Source: Silene latifolia (Eukaryota > Streptophyta > Magnoliopsida > Caryophyllales > Caryophyllaceae). From it: a stretch of 64,000 bases of DNA. Of the stretch, positions 26,991-40,200 are shown piece after piece; position 1 is the first letter of the stretch; every line of letters begins with the position of its first letter. A program made the translations under genes and the position numbers. Below the pieces are notes generated by a model. It did no database searches, was not told where the DNA came from, and saw only the letters and a list, made by a program, of their open reading frames with translations. The stretch lies in NCBI RefSeq assembly GCF_048544455.1, contig NC_133537.1:70155634-70219633 (forward strand), read 5' to 3'.

Positions 26991-27848
26991 AAGAGACCCC
27001 GTGCCAATGTGAAAAAATAACAACCTTAATTTAGTAGTTCTGTTTTTGTGGGAATATTCCCTTGGCTATGTAAACACTTATTTCATACTTTGTATTATTT
27101 GCAGATGTTAGCAACCTTAATGTAGACAGTTAGTTTTTGTGTAAATAATCTTACAACATTCTATAAAAGAATGCATTTTCCTCTCAAGCAAGATGCAGCC
27201 ACAACTGTCTTTCAATGTATCTAGTTCAACAATATAGAGTAATATGTTAGTTAAATCAGTTAGAAGAAAGTGTGACTGTAATACACAAAAGTGTAATTCT
27301 AACCGTCAGAAGTGTAATTCTAACAGGCCATAGCAGTGACAGATAGACCTTACATTACATAAAATATAAATGTAATTTTAAAAGGCAAAAGTGTCATTTT
27401 AGTAGTTTTATTTATGAAAAGATAGTAATGTTGTTTTACCTATCTAAAAGATGGTGCAATAATAACTATGTTATAAGGCTTTAGTATAGACGAAGTGTAA
27501 CTGAAATTGCATACTCTGTAATTATAATGAGTTTTAAGTGTAATTCTGATCATAACAATCCTACCGTAAGCAGATATGAGGCCATTGCAATTTTATTCCC
27601 TAGATATGTGTACTTTTAAGAACATAATTTGTCATAATAGTCAAGAGTGAAAATTTTAACGTTCTGAATTTGCACATTATAACTGTGTCGTCTAATAAAA
27701 ATACTTCATCAAAATACATTGTAATACCAACGGCGACAGTTGTCTTCTGGCGGTTTGATGTCTAAACACAATACGAAACATCATGTTGTACCTCGTATTT
27801 TGTGTAGACATCCCAAAAAATTGTACTACTTATTACGTATTATATTGA
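26991..27848. other. Convergent 3' intergenic region of C1
   Basis: Non-coding sequence between the two convergent stop codons. It holds scattered AAGTGTAATTCTAAC units (minus-sense) and, at about 27180-27300, a partial duplicate of the head of the transposase's last exon plus adjacent intron (compare 28494-28610). The shared part includes TTTCAATGTATCTAGTTC. No terminator or polyadenylation signal could be fixed. Confidence 0.6.
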
Positions 27849-30800
27849 TTATTCTAAGATGCCTTCTTCTTCTTCTTCTTCTTCTTCTTCGTCTTCTTCT
27901 CCTTCTTCTTCGTCTTCTCCATCTTCTTCTTCTTCCGACGAGGTTTCTGACGATTGTGACACCGGGGGTGTGCTCCGCGAATGGGTTAGGCAGTTCCTTT
28001 TGTCATGGTTAGCTAATCGCTTGCAATTTTTACACATACATTTTGGCTTCCTTGCCAAAGCAACTGCTTTTTCCTTCTTCGACAACATTCTCTTTTCGCT
28101 CCCTTTGTTCTTGGATTTCTTGGGCGGCAAAATGGTTATCTCCTCACTAGGAGAACATCCAAGAATTTTCTCCAACTGTTGTCGTTTATTCAATGGTGAT
28201 CCTAATGGTGAGAGTTTCTCCTTAAACTGTCTAATTAGACTAGAGAAGTTCTCGACATCATTCTTCAATTTGCCCATGAGCAACCCAACTGTCTGATGAA
28301 TCTCCGACCACATTATTGACATCGCAATCTGTTTTCCATCTATTATATCAACGTCCTCAGTTGCTTCACCATTACAATCGAACATTTTAGACAACCTTGC
28401 ATCTTTACACCATCTTTTAACAATACATTGTTCCGGAATAATCTTCACTCCGTTTGATGAGTAAATCCATATGACATATGCAAATAATGCCTTTCCTCTC
28501 AAGCATTCTGCAGCTACAAGTGGCTTTCAATGTATCTAGTTCAACAATATAGAGTAATATTTTAGTTAAATCAGTCAGATGAAAGTGTGACTGTAATACA
28601 CAAAAGTAGCATTTTAATCAATAAAAGTGTGATTGTAACGGATAAAAGTATAACTTTAATCAATTTGTAATTTTAACTACCCAAAGTGTAATACTAATCA
28701 ATAAAAGTGTAATTTTAACGGATTAAAGTATAACTTTAGCAACCCAAAGTATTATTTTAACAACCCAACGTATAATTCTAACAACCCTAGGTGTAAATCT
28801 AATCAACAAAAGTATAATTTTAACGGATAAAAGTATAATTTTAGTAAACAAATGCTCTGAGAATGATACCAGGCGTATGTGACCTCATAATTTCTCTCCC
28901 TGTTTGCATCTCTTACAGTGGTCACTTCTAAAGAGCCACACTCAGTGAATCCTCTACTTTTACAAGTACCAATTGAGCACTTGGCCTCTTCTTTAAATTC
29001 CTCGAATACTTTATGACTGTACACTTCCGCCCCGTGCACTTCAATAGCTAGATGCGTTGATATTTCAGGGAAACTATGTACATTACGAGTTGTCAATCTG
29101 TTTCGTGTGTGTCTTTGATGGTCCATCGCATTGTCAAAACGCATCGTAAACTCAACTAATGTTCCCGACTTACTCTCAAATCTCTTAAAAAAACTATTTT
29201 TCTCTCGATCTTTGGGTTGTCCTCATAACACCTCCCATATCTAGGTCCCTACAATGAGCCATAACCCACTGCTTCCTTTTAGCGTACATTTCTTGGAACC
29301 AGTCATGTTATTAACATGGTGTTCTCTGCCAATTTCTTCCCATTTTGCACGCTTCAATGTCTTCATCCCATATTATGGCATTCAATTTCTTTAGAAACAC
29401 TGAATAATCATCTCTCGCCATTCCATACTTGCTTGGAACCTTGTTCATGATATGCCACATACAATAGCGGTGGCGCGCTGTCTTGAACACCAATGGCACC
29501 GCTTTAAGAATACCAGGATCCTGATCGGTGATAATGTACTTAGGCTCTTTGCCACCCATCGCATCCAGAAAACGGGTGAACACCCATTTAAACGAGTCTG
29601 CATCTTCATGAGCAACAAGCGCTCCACAGAAAGTGACTGACCATTTATGATTATCAACCCCCGTGAAAGGTGTGAATGACATGTCATACTTATTGGTGGA
29701 ATACGTCGGATCAAATGACACTGCATCCCCAAAAACTGAGTAGTTCCTTCTAGCGATCCCGTCGGCCCATATAGCTTTACTAAGGCTACCGTCAGAATCA
29801 ACATCATAGTCAAAGAAGAACCTTGGTCTCGTAACAGCCAATTCCTTAAAGTGGTCCACGAACATCGACCGTCCCGTTCATGAATGTAGCATTTCATATC
29901 CCTGTGAAAGTTCTTAAAAGAATTCAAACTAGCACCGATGTTTTCAAACCCATTAACATGTTCCTTCAAAATTTTGTAAGTCTTCGTAGCTCCTATCTTC
30001 AGCTGTTGATTATTGACAATCTTTTAGATGTACGGATTTTAATCATCAAAAACATAATTAAAACAGATACAAATATATCAGTTCAAAAAAAGAAAAGTGT
30101 TGTTTTAACAATAGAAAATGTAATTGTAGACTCAAAAAGTGTCATTTTAGATGACAAAAGTGTAATTCTAACAAAATAAAGTGAAATTATAACATAAACA
30201 AGTGTAATTTTAATCAAGAAAAGTGTAATTTCAATCAACTCAGCCTTGAATTATAAAGGATTATCATTTTGTGATAGTCTGTTATGTTGCATGCCAACTT
30301 TTGAAACTCTCTATCTCTGGCTGATAGAGAAAACAGATACAAATGTATAAGTTCAAAAAAAAGAAAAGTGTTCTTTTAACAAGAAAAAATGTAATTGTAG
30401 ACGCAAAAAGTGTTATTTTAGTTGACAAAAGTGTAATTCTAACAAATTAAAGTGAAATTATAACATAAACAAGTGTAATTTTAATCAAGAAAAGTGTAAT
30501 TTTAATTAACTCACCCTTGAATTATAAAGGATTATCATTTTGTGATAGTCTGTTATGTTGCATGCCAACTTTTGGAACTCTCTATCTCTCGGCGATACGA
30601 GTTCATGGTTGTGCCCACCGTGGAATCTGTCAATTGTAATTCCCCCTTCATCAAGAATGACCTAATCCTCGCTTTGCAACCAACACGCCTGACTTTGTGT
30701 CTCCTACCTGAGTCCTGGCCGCCACTACACTCCAATTGTCCCTTCTGTTTGAACACCTCCCGGTTGCAAACCAACGGTTTAGATTTGATCTCCCCTCCAC

Positions 30801-32053
30801 GCCATCTCTTAGTCGTGTACTTACGCACATCAAAACCACAAGCAAAAGATAAATTCTATAAAATGTCACTTGCTTCCTCTATTTCCGGGAATTCCCGATC
30901 AACATAGGGGTGAACTTAGCTTCAACATCTTTGCAAAATTCTTCTTCGTTCGGCTTTCGTTTTCCATTGTGCTCAATATTATCTGACAATAGCGTAATTA
31001 TTATCAATTGTTTTCATAACAACTTAAAGTAACCCATATATTTGTTAAAATTATATATTTCTTAAAATTACACTTTTCGTAGTTATAATTACACTTTTGC
31101 CTGTTAGAATTATACTTTCTACTATTACAATTATAGTTTATAAACTTGCAGCTTTTCTGTTACAATCAACCCTTTGGTTGTTAAAATTACACTTTTCTGT
31201 GTTACAATTATACTTGTTTCTATTAGAATTACAGTTTGAAAACTTACAGAAATTGTCTTTTGCAATCACACTTTTACTAGTAACAATTAATGTTTACAAA
31301 TTTAGAACTTTTGCCTGTTATAATAACAATTTAACCTGTTAAAATTACAGTCCAATCTGTTAGAATTATACTTTTTATTATTACAATTACAGTTTCAAAA
31401 CTTGCTTTTCTGTTACAATAAACCATTTGGTTGTTATAATTACACTTTTGTCTGTTACAATTATACTTGTAATTATTAGAATTACAGTTTGAAAACTGAC
31501 ATATTTTGTCTCTTACAATAACACTTTTACCTGTTAAAATTATACTTTTATCAGATATAATTACACTTTTATAAATTATAGTTACGATATTGACAATTTC
31601 AATTTAAGATACAAATATTACACTTTTGAAATTCAATTCTACCATAATAATTACAATAATACTTTGGTGGCTTAAAATCACACCTTTTGCAGTTAAAATT
31701 ACAATTTCATCGAATTCACTGTTATAAATTTCAAGCCTGACACTATGATGTTGAACTTATTATTCACAGAGTTTAACTTCCATCATGGAGAAGTTTAACT
31801 TATTATTCACAGAGTTGATATTGAACTCCATAATGATGGAGTTCATGTTAAAAGAGTGGATTTACAGATTTTACATAATAAAAAAAAAGCTTCAAAAATA
31901 ACCTAAAATACACTTCCTCATCATATTTAAACAACTGTTAATATCTAACCTAATGTTTTCATAAAAATATGATATATAAACTAACATGAAGAAAATAAAA
32001 AAAACAATCCAATAATTACCATGGCCAAATGGAACCATTTGCAAATCCGCCAT
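27849..32053 (-). CDS. FAR1-type MULE transposase gene, C1 copy
   Basis: A minus-strand, four-exon model. Exon 1 (32020-32053) encodes MADLQMVPFGH and ends at a GTAA donor. Exon 2 (about 30549-30982) encodes NIEHNGKRKPNEEEFCKD then a FAR1-type zinc-binding domain (VRKYTTKRWRGGEIKSKPLV, GCKARIRSF, and HNHELVS in another frame). Exon 3 (about 28880-30020) is the MULE catalytic domain, with VSFDPTYSTNKYDMSF, YIITDQDPGI and HRYCMWHIMNKV. Exon 4 (27849-28535) has the SWIM finger start ATCSCRMLERKG, a knuckle CKNCKRLANHDKRNC and a C-terminal Glu/Asp tail from (CTT)n. Related families: FAR1/FHY3 and mudrA-like transposases. The SWIM Cys pair is intact here but the following Cys-Arg-His reads FAY; in C2 the reverse holds. 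Exon 3 is interrupted near 29100-29330. The Ser-rich plus frame at 27859-28296 is a shadow. Confidence 0.8.
28590..28860 (-). repeat. Oligomer array in the last intron of the C1 transposase
   Basis: Units such as AAAAGTGTAATTTTAACGG on plus equal TTAAAATTACACTTTT on the coding (minus) strand, so the array is in the sense direction of the transposase. The C2 equivalent is at 42660-42930. Confidence 0.85.
30061..30602 (-). repeat. 271-bp tandem duplication at the transposase intron/exon 2 border
   Basis: Two copies at an offset of about 271 bp: landmarks CCTTGAATTATAAAGGATT at 30244 and 30515, and CAGATACAAAT at about 30064 and 30335. Each copy contains oligomer units (sense on minus) and the end of exon 2 (GCATGCCAACTTTTG). 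The same duplication is present in C2 (about 44145-44690), so it is older than the C1/C2 split. Confidence 0.8.
31040..31740 (+). repeat. Oligomer array in the first intron of the C1 transposase
   Basis: Units of TTAAAATTACACTTTTG run on the plus strand, which is antisense to the transposase. This is the exception to the otherwise sense-oriented intronic arrays. The C2 equivalent is at 45120-45790. Plus-strand frames rich in LLKLHF and LLEL come from the repeat. Confidence 0.85.
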
Positions 32054-32474
32054 TTTTGACGTTGGACGTTGGTCTTGTTGTTTGTTTCTGAGCTTGGAGG
32101 ATAATAATGGAAGATGATCAAGGAAGCTGATAATGCAAGCTGATAAAGGAAGATGAGAAATGAAGAAAGTAGGATTTGCTCTCAATTTTCGCCAGTCTGA
32201 TGAGTTTTTTTTTTTCAAATTGTGTGTTGGTGGAGTATGTTTAGAAATGTGTTGAGGAAGGTTGTTGAGTGATTATGCATGTGTTTGTGTGTGCACAGTG
32301 GGTAATAGCCAATTGTACTGACACACACATCCTCTCTCCTGCTCACCCTATTTCCTTTTTTTTTTCACGCCTATAATGGCCTTAAAGTAGGCAAATCTCC
32401 ACTCTCCATTCTCCTAATCCAAGGGCCCTAATAAAGACTTAGGGACTCAAAAGATATTAAGGACTTAGAAGAAC

Positions 32475-32484
<10 letters not shown>
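32054..32484 (-). promoter_or_regulatory. 5' leader and right terminus of C1
   Basis: Sequence between the transposase start codon and the element end. Read on minus, the leader is TC-rich (CATCTTCC repeats near 32095-32155) and precedes ATGGCGGATTTGC. The outer 80 bp form the right terminal repeat (ATAAGTTCTTCTAAGTCC inward), conserved with D and C2. The promoter must lie here, but no core element is certain. Confidence 0.5.
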
Positions 32485-32548
<64 letters not shown>

Positions 32549-32552
32549 TAAT
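32485..32552. repeat. (TA)n microsatellite between C1 and C2
   Basis: TA tract of about 60 bp ending TATAGAGTAAT, separating the two 14-kb copies. Confidence 0.95.
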
Positions 32553-34236
32553 AAGATCATCTAAGTCCATGTCTTACATTTGAGTCCATGAGTTCTATTG
32601 TCATCCCTTAGATCTTGTTATTGAATGGCTTAGATTAAAAGTAAAAAGCAACTAATAATATTATTCTAATGGCTAAAATAATTACCTCTCTCCTCCTACC
32701 ACTCATAGGGTATTAGCATGCATGCAGCTTGTCAATCAAAACATCACTCACACACGTCCTACTAACTTCCCCCCACTTACCATCTCTCTATTATTCAAAA
32801 TAAAATTTCCCACAAAACATTTCCCCCAAATTTTCCCCCAAATTAAACCCCATTCATTTCAACTGCTTAAGACGAAACTGCTCTAAAAATCCCCCAATTT
32901 TATCGCTTTTTTGTTACCTTATTATCGTTTTTTTCTCCATTTTCTTTGCTCACTTGCAAACTGCCATTGTCGTCCTTTCAGATCACTTCAGACGGTAATT
33001 TTTTCGGGGTTTTTAGAGTTATATGATTTTTTTCTGGGTTTGTAGAGTTTTATTATTTGTTCTCTTCTTTTATTTAGACGTTTTTTTATAATTTATTGGT
33101 CATTGTTATGTAATTGCAGTGTATTTAATTACTGTATTTTGTCACCATTGTTGCTGTACTGTTCTATTTGATCACTGTTTTTGCTTTCTTCATTTTGATT
33201 ACGCAGTTATTTTTAGCACATTTAGGACATTTATTTTTCATCACTGTATATTGTCAACAAACGTTTTTAGCACATATGTTCATATTCATTAAGATTACAC
33301 AGAGTTTTTTTGAAAAATACCACTTTTGTTGATTACAATTACTCATTCTCTGTTAAAATCCATTTTCATTCAGATTACACTTTTGTTGCTAAAATAACAC
33401 TTTATGCTGCCAATTTCACCTTCTTTTGCTAAAATTACACTTTTTTTTTGTTAGAATTACACTTTTGTCCGATAGAATTACACTTTTTTTTGTTGAAATT
33501 ACACTTTTGTCTTTTAAAATAACATTTGATTTTGTTAGAATTACACGTTTTGTTGCTAAAATAACACTTTATGCTGTTACAATTTCACCTTCTTTTGCTA
33601 AAATTACACAGTTGCCTGTTAAAATAACACTTTATTTTGTTAGAATTACACTTTTGTCTGCTAGAATTACACTTTTTTTTGTTGAAATTACACTTTTGTC
33701 TTTTAAAATAACATTTGATTTTGTTAGAATTACACTTTTGTTGCTAAAATAACACTTTATGCTGTTACAATTACACCTTCTTTTGCTAAAATTACACTGT
33801 TGCCTGTTAAAATAACACTTTATTTTGTTAGAATTACACTTTTGTCTGCTACAATTACACTTTTTTTTGTTGAAATTACACTTTTGTCTTTTAAAATAAC
33901 ATTTGATTTTGTTAGAATTACACTTTTGTTGCTAAAATAACACTTTATGCTGCTACAATTACACATTTTTTTTTTATAAAATTTCACTGTTGCCTGTTAA
34001 AATTACACTTCATATTGTTAGAATTACACTTTTGTCTGCTAAAATTACATTTTTTTTTGTTAAAATTACACTTTTGTCTGTTAAAATAACATTTTATTTT
34101 GTTTGAATTATACTTTTGTCTGCTAAAATTACACTTCATATTGTTAGAATTACACTTGTGTCTGCTAAACATTACACTTTTTTTTGTTAGAATTTTTCTT
34201 TTGTCTGCTAGAATTAATTTTTTTGAATGTTAACAG
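32553..34236 (+). promoter_or_regulatory. 5' region and leader intron of the C2 double-Ulp1 gene
   Basis: The inferred leader exon ends at 32994 (CAGACG|GTAATT). The leader intron 32995-34236 ends TTAACAG directly before the ATG at 34237, which is why that start was chosen. The intron carries the TTACACTTTT array from about 33296 to 34210. The terminal repeat occupies the first 80 bp. Confidence 0.55.
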
Positions 34237-37200
34237 ATGTCAGAAGGAAATGAGGTTAAATCAGGCAAGTCCAAAAAAGCAAAGGTGCCTGCCAAGTTGA
34301 AGAAGCAGCTTGTTGCGCAGGTTGAAAAACTTAAAATTACTGTTATTTGTATTTTGTGTGGTGTAAGGTCTATATGTCACGTTTTTAATTACTGTTACTT
34401 TTTTCTTCAGCAGACCCCAGATCACGTTGAGGCCAAGCCAGCCAAGAACAAAATAGCAAAGGTGGCTGTCAAGTGTCGGCCGAAGCAACTTGTTGAGCTC
34501 ATTGAAAAGCTTAATGATGCGCAGCGAGATGCAGTACGGAGGATCGGTTTCGGTGGCATTTTGGAGCTTAAGCTCAAAACATATCCAATGGGTTATGTTA
34601 AAGATTTTCTCAAAGCATTCAAATGACATTTAATCCTATATTTTTCGGGCAGCTAAAGATAAGGAGTTCATGGTCACCAAGCATGATGTGTATGACTGTT
34701 TTATGTTACCACTTGGTCCTAAAACAGTTGATCTAGTACCTACGGGCCGCCAAAAGGATTCTCAAGCGCTGGAGAACAAGGCATTGAAAGATAAATGGCG
34801 AAAAGCGTACAACATAAAAGGGGTGAACGAAGGCATTAATTTAGGAATTGTCTTCCAAGATATTTTAAAAAAAAAATACAAAAAAGGAGGTCCTCAATTC
34901 TGCAGGCTACTTGTTCTGCTCGCCATGTCATCATTCCTAACCCCAACGTCATACAGCGGGGTTGACTTCAAGCTTTTGAGAGCTGTTGAAGACGTGGCGT
35001 CGATTGCGCAGTATGATTGGTGTACGTATGTGCTGGAACATTTGGTGAAGGCCATGCAGCCACCGGTGAAAATAAACAGACCTTGTTGGGGTGTATCCCC
35101 TTCTTAATGATTACGTACTTTCAACGATTCGATTTCCGTGGTAAGAGTTGTCGTCACAGCCTGCCTCTCATTAAGCATTGGGACCGGCAGACGCTTTCGG
35201 ACAGACTACATGGTGAGCTTGACAAGAACCGTTTAGGTCGGCAAACTTGGTCCTTGGTTAAGTATCCTCGGTGCCTTCAAAGGGAACTGTTAAGCATTGG
35301 CGGGGTTTCTAATGACAGCCAAGTGTTGGCCATTGGCAATGTGGTTAGTGATTCGGCATTACAAGTGACTTCAACTTCCGACAGGAAGAAGTTCATATAG
35401 ATTGAACTGCCATCTGGTGTTGATGATGACGAGGAGTTGAAAGCTCGGGCTGTAGATGTAAGTGCTATTTGTTTATTTGTCAAGGCTAATTTTAATGTTT
35501 TAAAGTTACTTTTTCTTTCACTACAATTACACTACAATTGTAATTGCGATATTAATTAGTAATTGCTTAAATTAGAAGGTTGTCAGTTAAAATTATACTT
35601 TTTAAAGTTAAAATTATACTTTTGTATGTTATCATTACACTTTTGTCCTTTAAAATTATACTTTTTAAAGTTAATATTTTACTGTTGTAGCTTACAATTA
35701 CACTTTTGTCCGTTAGAATTATAGTTTTTGCCCTTAGAATTACAGTTGTCAAGGTTAAAATTATACTTTTGAATGAACACTTTTGACTGAACAATTGTCC
35801 AATTATCTGTATTTTAATGTAGGATGTGCATGAGCTTTACTTGAAGATGCAAAGGAATGCTACTGTCTTCTATTCATGGTATGCAGATGCAGCCATGACG
35901 CTCAAAAGGTTAACAGGAGGGATGAACCATTCTAGTGACCCTGTCGCTACACAATGCACGCAATCATTCTTTCAAAGCCAAAGGATGAAGGATTATGCTG
36001 TGGAAATGCAGGAGATAGCTGAACGAATAAATCATTCCGTGAAATCAGCACCTGTTCTGCAACAAAGTCCAGGTGATCAGTATCAGAATGATGAGGTAGA
36101 TGACGACGGGTACGAGCAGCATGTTGGTGACGATGATGAAGAGGAGGACAATGGTGATGAGGACGAGGGAGATGACGAGGATGGTGATAATGTTGACGAT
36201 GAGGAGGATGGTGATGATATGGAGGATGATGGATACGATAATGAGAAAGAGGTGACTGTAGATGTTGGTACAGACCGTGAAGGCACGGTGGCCACCTCAA
36301 TTGTTTCGGATGAAGCAGCTAGTGAGAAAGCACTGGAGGTGTCTACACAACAGATAATGGAGGCCATGCAATTTTACGGCTCAAATTTGAATTTATGGAC
36401 TCGCTAACGAGAGACGAGTACAAGAAGGACACCGACGTGGATGTTGGTAGTACTCGTGAGATTTCCGTTATTTACAGAAGGAGGAAGGTAGATAGAAAGC
36501 AGGTGGCTGTTAAAGAACCACCAAAATTTGACCGGGAAATTCTCGAATATATATATTCAAAAGAAGAGCTTGATGAGGCTGAGAAGAAGTTCTATGCGAA
36601 TGCTGCAGCTGCAAAGGAAGAAGAGCAGACGATGGATATGGACGTGAATGTGGCCGGGGATATTGAGATAGCTGACAATAAAAATGAGGACGATGGGCCC
36701 ACCGACGCTGATCCACCCGTCACTCAACTGCTGATTTCGTCTGCGGAGATTATTGAAGCAGACCGCCGAGCAGAAATGCCGGCCAGAGAAGACCATGGAA
36801 TTGGAGAGGTAAGAGAATTGGTGAATGTGGCCTCCGACGCTACGGGAGCGGTTGTGCATGTGAGTGAAGTTCTGAATGCCGAGGCGGACAAGGATGATGA
36901 CAAGATTGGGAAGGGTAATGCTGACCCTGGTCTCCAATGTTCAAGTACAATAGTGGTTTCTGCAACACTAGACGATGCTGTACAAGTGGATTCTAAATCT
37001 GCGGAATTTTGTGGGCCTGATGCCGGGGAGCCTGAGAAGGCGGATAATGCTTTGGTGGAAGTTCAGAACATAGAAGTTACCCCCCCGCCACTCAGTTCCT
37101 ATTCTCGACTGCTGAGATATGTGATGCAGAGCGCGCAGCCGAACAACATTATGAAGAGGGTGCAGGAAACGGCGGATGCGCAACGACTGACGAGCGGTTG

Positions 37201-40200
37201 TTAAAGGGAAACGAGCAGCCGGAATATGTATATGCGTTGCAGGCAAAGGAATTTATGGACGTAGAATGGACAAGTACTGTATATTCTACTGCGGATGTAA
37301 ACGCGCTGTTCCAGGAGCACCCAATATCTGTGCATGCTGAAAATGAGGAGGGGTGGAATAATGATGAGCCAAATTTGGATACAAGTTCTCAGACAGTGGT
37401 AGAGAAGGTGGTGGATGGGGCTGCACTGAAGGATCACGGAGGTAATGCATTGACCTTCAGAGTTTAGAAGTGCCTGAGATGAAGTTATTTAGTTAGAATT
37501 ACATTTTTCTCTTTTAAAGTTACACTTTTTTTAGTTACAATAACACTTTTTTGGCTTAGAATTACACTTTTCTCTGCTGTAATTAGACAATTGTTAGTTA
37601 AAATCACACTTTATTTAGTTAGAATTACAATTTTCTCTGCTAAAACTACACTTTTTTAAGTTAAAATTATACTTTTGTAGCTTACAATTACACTTTTGTC
37701 TTATAGAATTAGACTTTTTAGTTAAAATTACACTTATTTGTGATAAAATAACACTCTATTTTGTTTGAATTATAACTTTGTCTACTAAACTATACTTTCT
37801 TCTCTGCCACAGTTACACTTACTGTCTGATGATGAAATAACACTATTTTTATTACAGATGCGGCAGTTGAGGATGTTGCCGGGAAGTCTTCGGAAGGGAC
37901 TATCGAGAGAAGAGAGGTAACAGCTGACGTAGTACCAGAGGCAGAGAACGCCGACATTCCTATCCCGGTCCCGTACGTCCCTCACAGTGATCTGAGCTAC
38001 CATCCTTTTTTACTTCACTCGAGTGAGCCCTTACCATGCATGGATCACGTCATTGAGAACCTTGGGTGTTCTATTGATTATGGGGCACCTAATCCTGAAT
38101 TGTGCTTTGCGACGAGAAACCTAGCATTCAGTCAGGAGCTCCTAGTGCCAATGTTCAGTGACAGGAAATACGTGATTGACTATGCGTTCAATCAGTCAGA
38201 CGCGTTTAACGAGTTGTAAGTGTATTATTTTTTACAAGAGGCCCTTAACATTCCTAATTATATATATATTTGTTGGCTAATTACATTTTTTTGTTGTAGG
38301 GAACGATTGGTCCAATTCAGCGAGTTTTATTTCATTACCCGGGAAGATATTGCAACTTTGAACCCTCGGGAGCAAATCATGACAAGTGTTATTGATGGTT
38401 GGTGCTTGCTACTCAACCACATCATGAAACCTTCGGACATATCCCGTTCTTTCTTTGGACTAAGTCACACTGTAAGTTAAAATGTTACCGTTGTGTGTTA
38501 AAATTACACATTTGTCCGTTAGAATTATACTTTTTAAAGTTAAAAAGTTTGTTTTGTATGTTAGAATTGCACATTTGTCCGTTAAAATGTTACTTTTTGC
38601 CGTTAATATTACACTTTTGATTGTTTAAATTATACTTTTAACATCTCCCTTCTGAGTTTATTCTAACACTTTTTTTGGTTAAAGGTTCACTTTATTTTTA
38701 TAAAATAGCTCTTTTAATTATCTGTTCACGCATTTAACACTTTTCAAATTAAAGGACCCCGCAAGGTATATTTGGAACGCTCAAAAGCTTGGGAAAGTGT
38801 TGAACAAAGAGGAAGACATTTATGGTGGCTGGGATGCAGGGGTGAAACTGTCGTGCACCATTCCAGCTTGATACGGACATGGTAGGTAACAAAACATGTA
38901 ATCTTGTCTCATGGTTTTTAAGTTTTCCTTTTTCTCATCTTAGCGACACACGGTGCAGATCTTTCTGCCCATGTTATCCGGCGACGGTGATCACTACAAA
39001 TTGCGTGTGCATCAACTTTCTCACCGAGCAGATTGACTACCTCGACAACCGCAAGTACGATGACCCAATAGAAACGCCCCCTTACGGAGGGATAGCGCGT
39101 ATTTCGGTAAGTGTCCGATATCCAAAAGTCAACCAATTTATATGGGTCGTACTACGTTAACACACTGACGTTTTTTCATGTTCATGCAAATATAATGGGG
39201 AAGTATTTGGTGTCTAAAGGGCTGTCTAAGGGGGCAAAGGTCGGCGGGTTCAAGATTGTCAACATTGAGTTCATTTTGGCAAGGTCAAGGGTATTCGAGA
39301 AATGATGTGGCGTTTTCATGATGCTACATATGATGTTCTACCGCGGAAGCCCTTTTCAATGTGACCTCGGGAAAGAGGATGCTATGAGTTTGTACCGTCC
39401 GAGATTGCCGTAACACTCGTCCTGTGACATTAACAAAGATCGAGAGAAGAGATCCCGATGAGGGTTGGTTTTTTCAAAACGACCGCTTTGGACATCCGTT
39501 GACAAGAAAGTTGAATGTCGTTAAGAGGAAAACAGATGGTGACATAGGGCCGGAGTCCACAAAACGTGCACGCGAATCGAATTTGAAGAGCTCGTTATGG
39601 AGGCGACGCTTTGTTGCCATGCGCATTCCATCCGGTAAAGCGCTATCCTCTCGTTAAGAGCCATCCCCGTGGAAAGGGTGACGGTTTGGGCTGCTCTCTT
39701 CGTGGTAGAGGTGGTCTCAACACAAATGTGGTGTCGAAGTCGCCCGGGGCAACCAAGCGTTAATCAAGGATATTAAAAACAGGAGGAAGCATGTTGCCGA
39801 CTATTTCTTGTTAGATGACCACACTTATGATGAACGGTCTGTCAACGGCTTAATTAACTACTTCTTTAATCAAGGATACTCGATTATTTTTCACATTTAT
39901 TTTACTTTAATTAACGACTTCTTTAATATTACTGAGTGCAAAGTGAACAAATGTCTGGTACACCGTCACGCAACGCTTCGGAGAAAAGACATTATGTCCT
40001 TGATGCCTGAAAACCTTATGTCGTTAAATGTGATCGAGTGCTGGTCGATTTTGATGAACCATTTGGAGAAGGAGGAATATGGCGACCAAATGAGGATGTC
40101 ATTCTTTGGTATACGTCACATGGTAATTCCATTTATCATTGCATAATATTTATGTCCACTTCTATTACACCTTTGTTACTTAGAATGACACTTTTCTTAA

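Larger units (their letters stand above)
18474..32484. mobile_element. Element C1: 14-kb Mutator-like element, first tandem copy
   Basis: The left end starts AAGATCATCTAAGTCC and then ACATTTGAGTCCATGAG. The right end, read inward on minus, starts ATAAGTTCTTCTAAGTCC and then TTTTGAGTCCCTAAG. These imperfect inverted ends of about 55-80 bp mark the boundaries against (TA)n. Inside are two convergent genes: a double-Ulp1 gene on plus (20175-26990) and a FAR1-type MULE transposase on minus (27849-32053). The whole unit is repeated at an offset of about 14.08 kb as C2. Convergent transposase and accessory genes resemble MuDR in layout, and transposon-borne Ulp1 genes are known from KI-MULE/Kaonashi-type elements. 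Confidence 0.85.

Noticed and set aside
27859-28296. Ser-rich plus-strand frame at both C copies (also 41928-42362)
   Set aside because: It is the antisense of the acidic C-terminal tail of the transposase, driven by (CTT)n.
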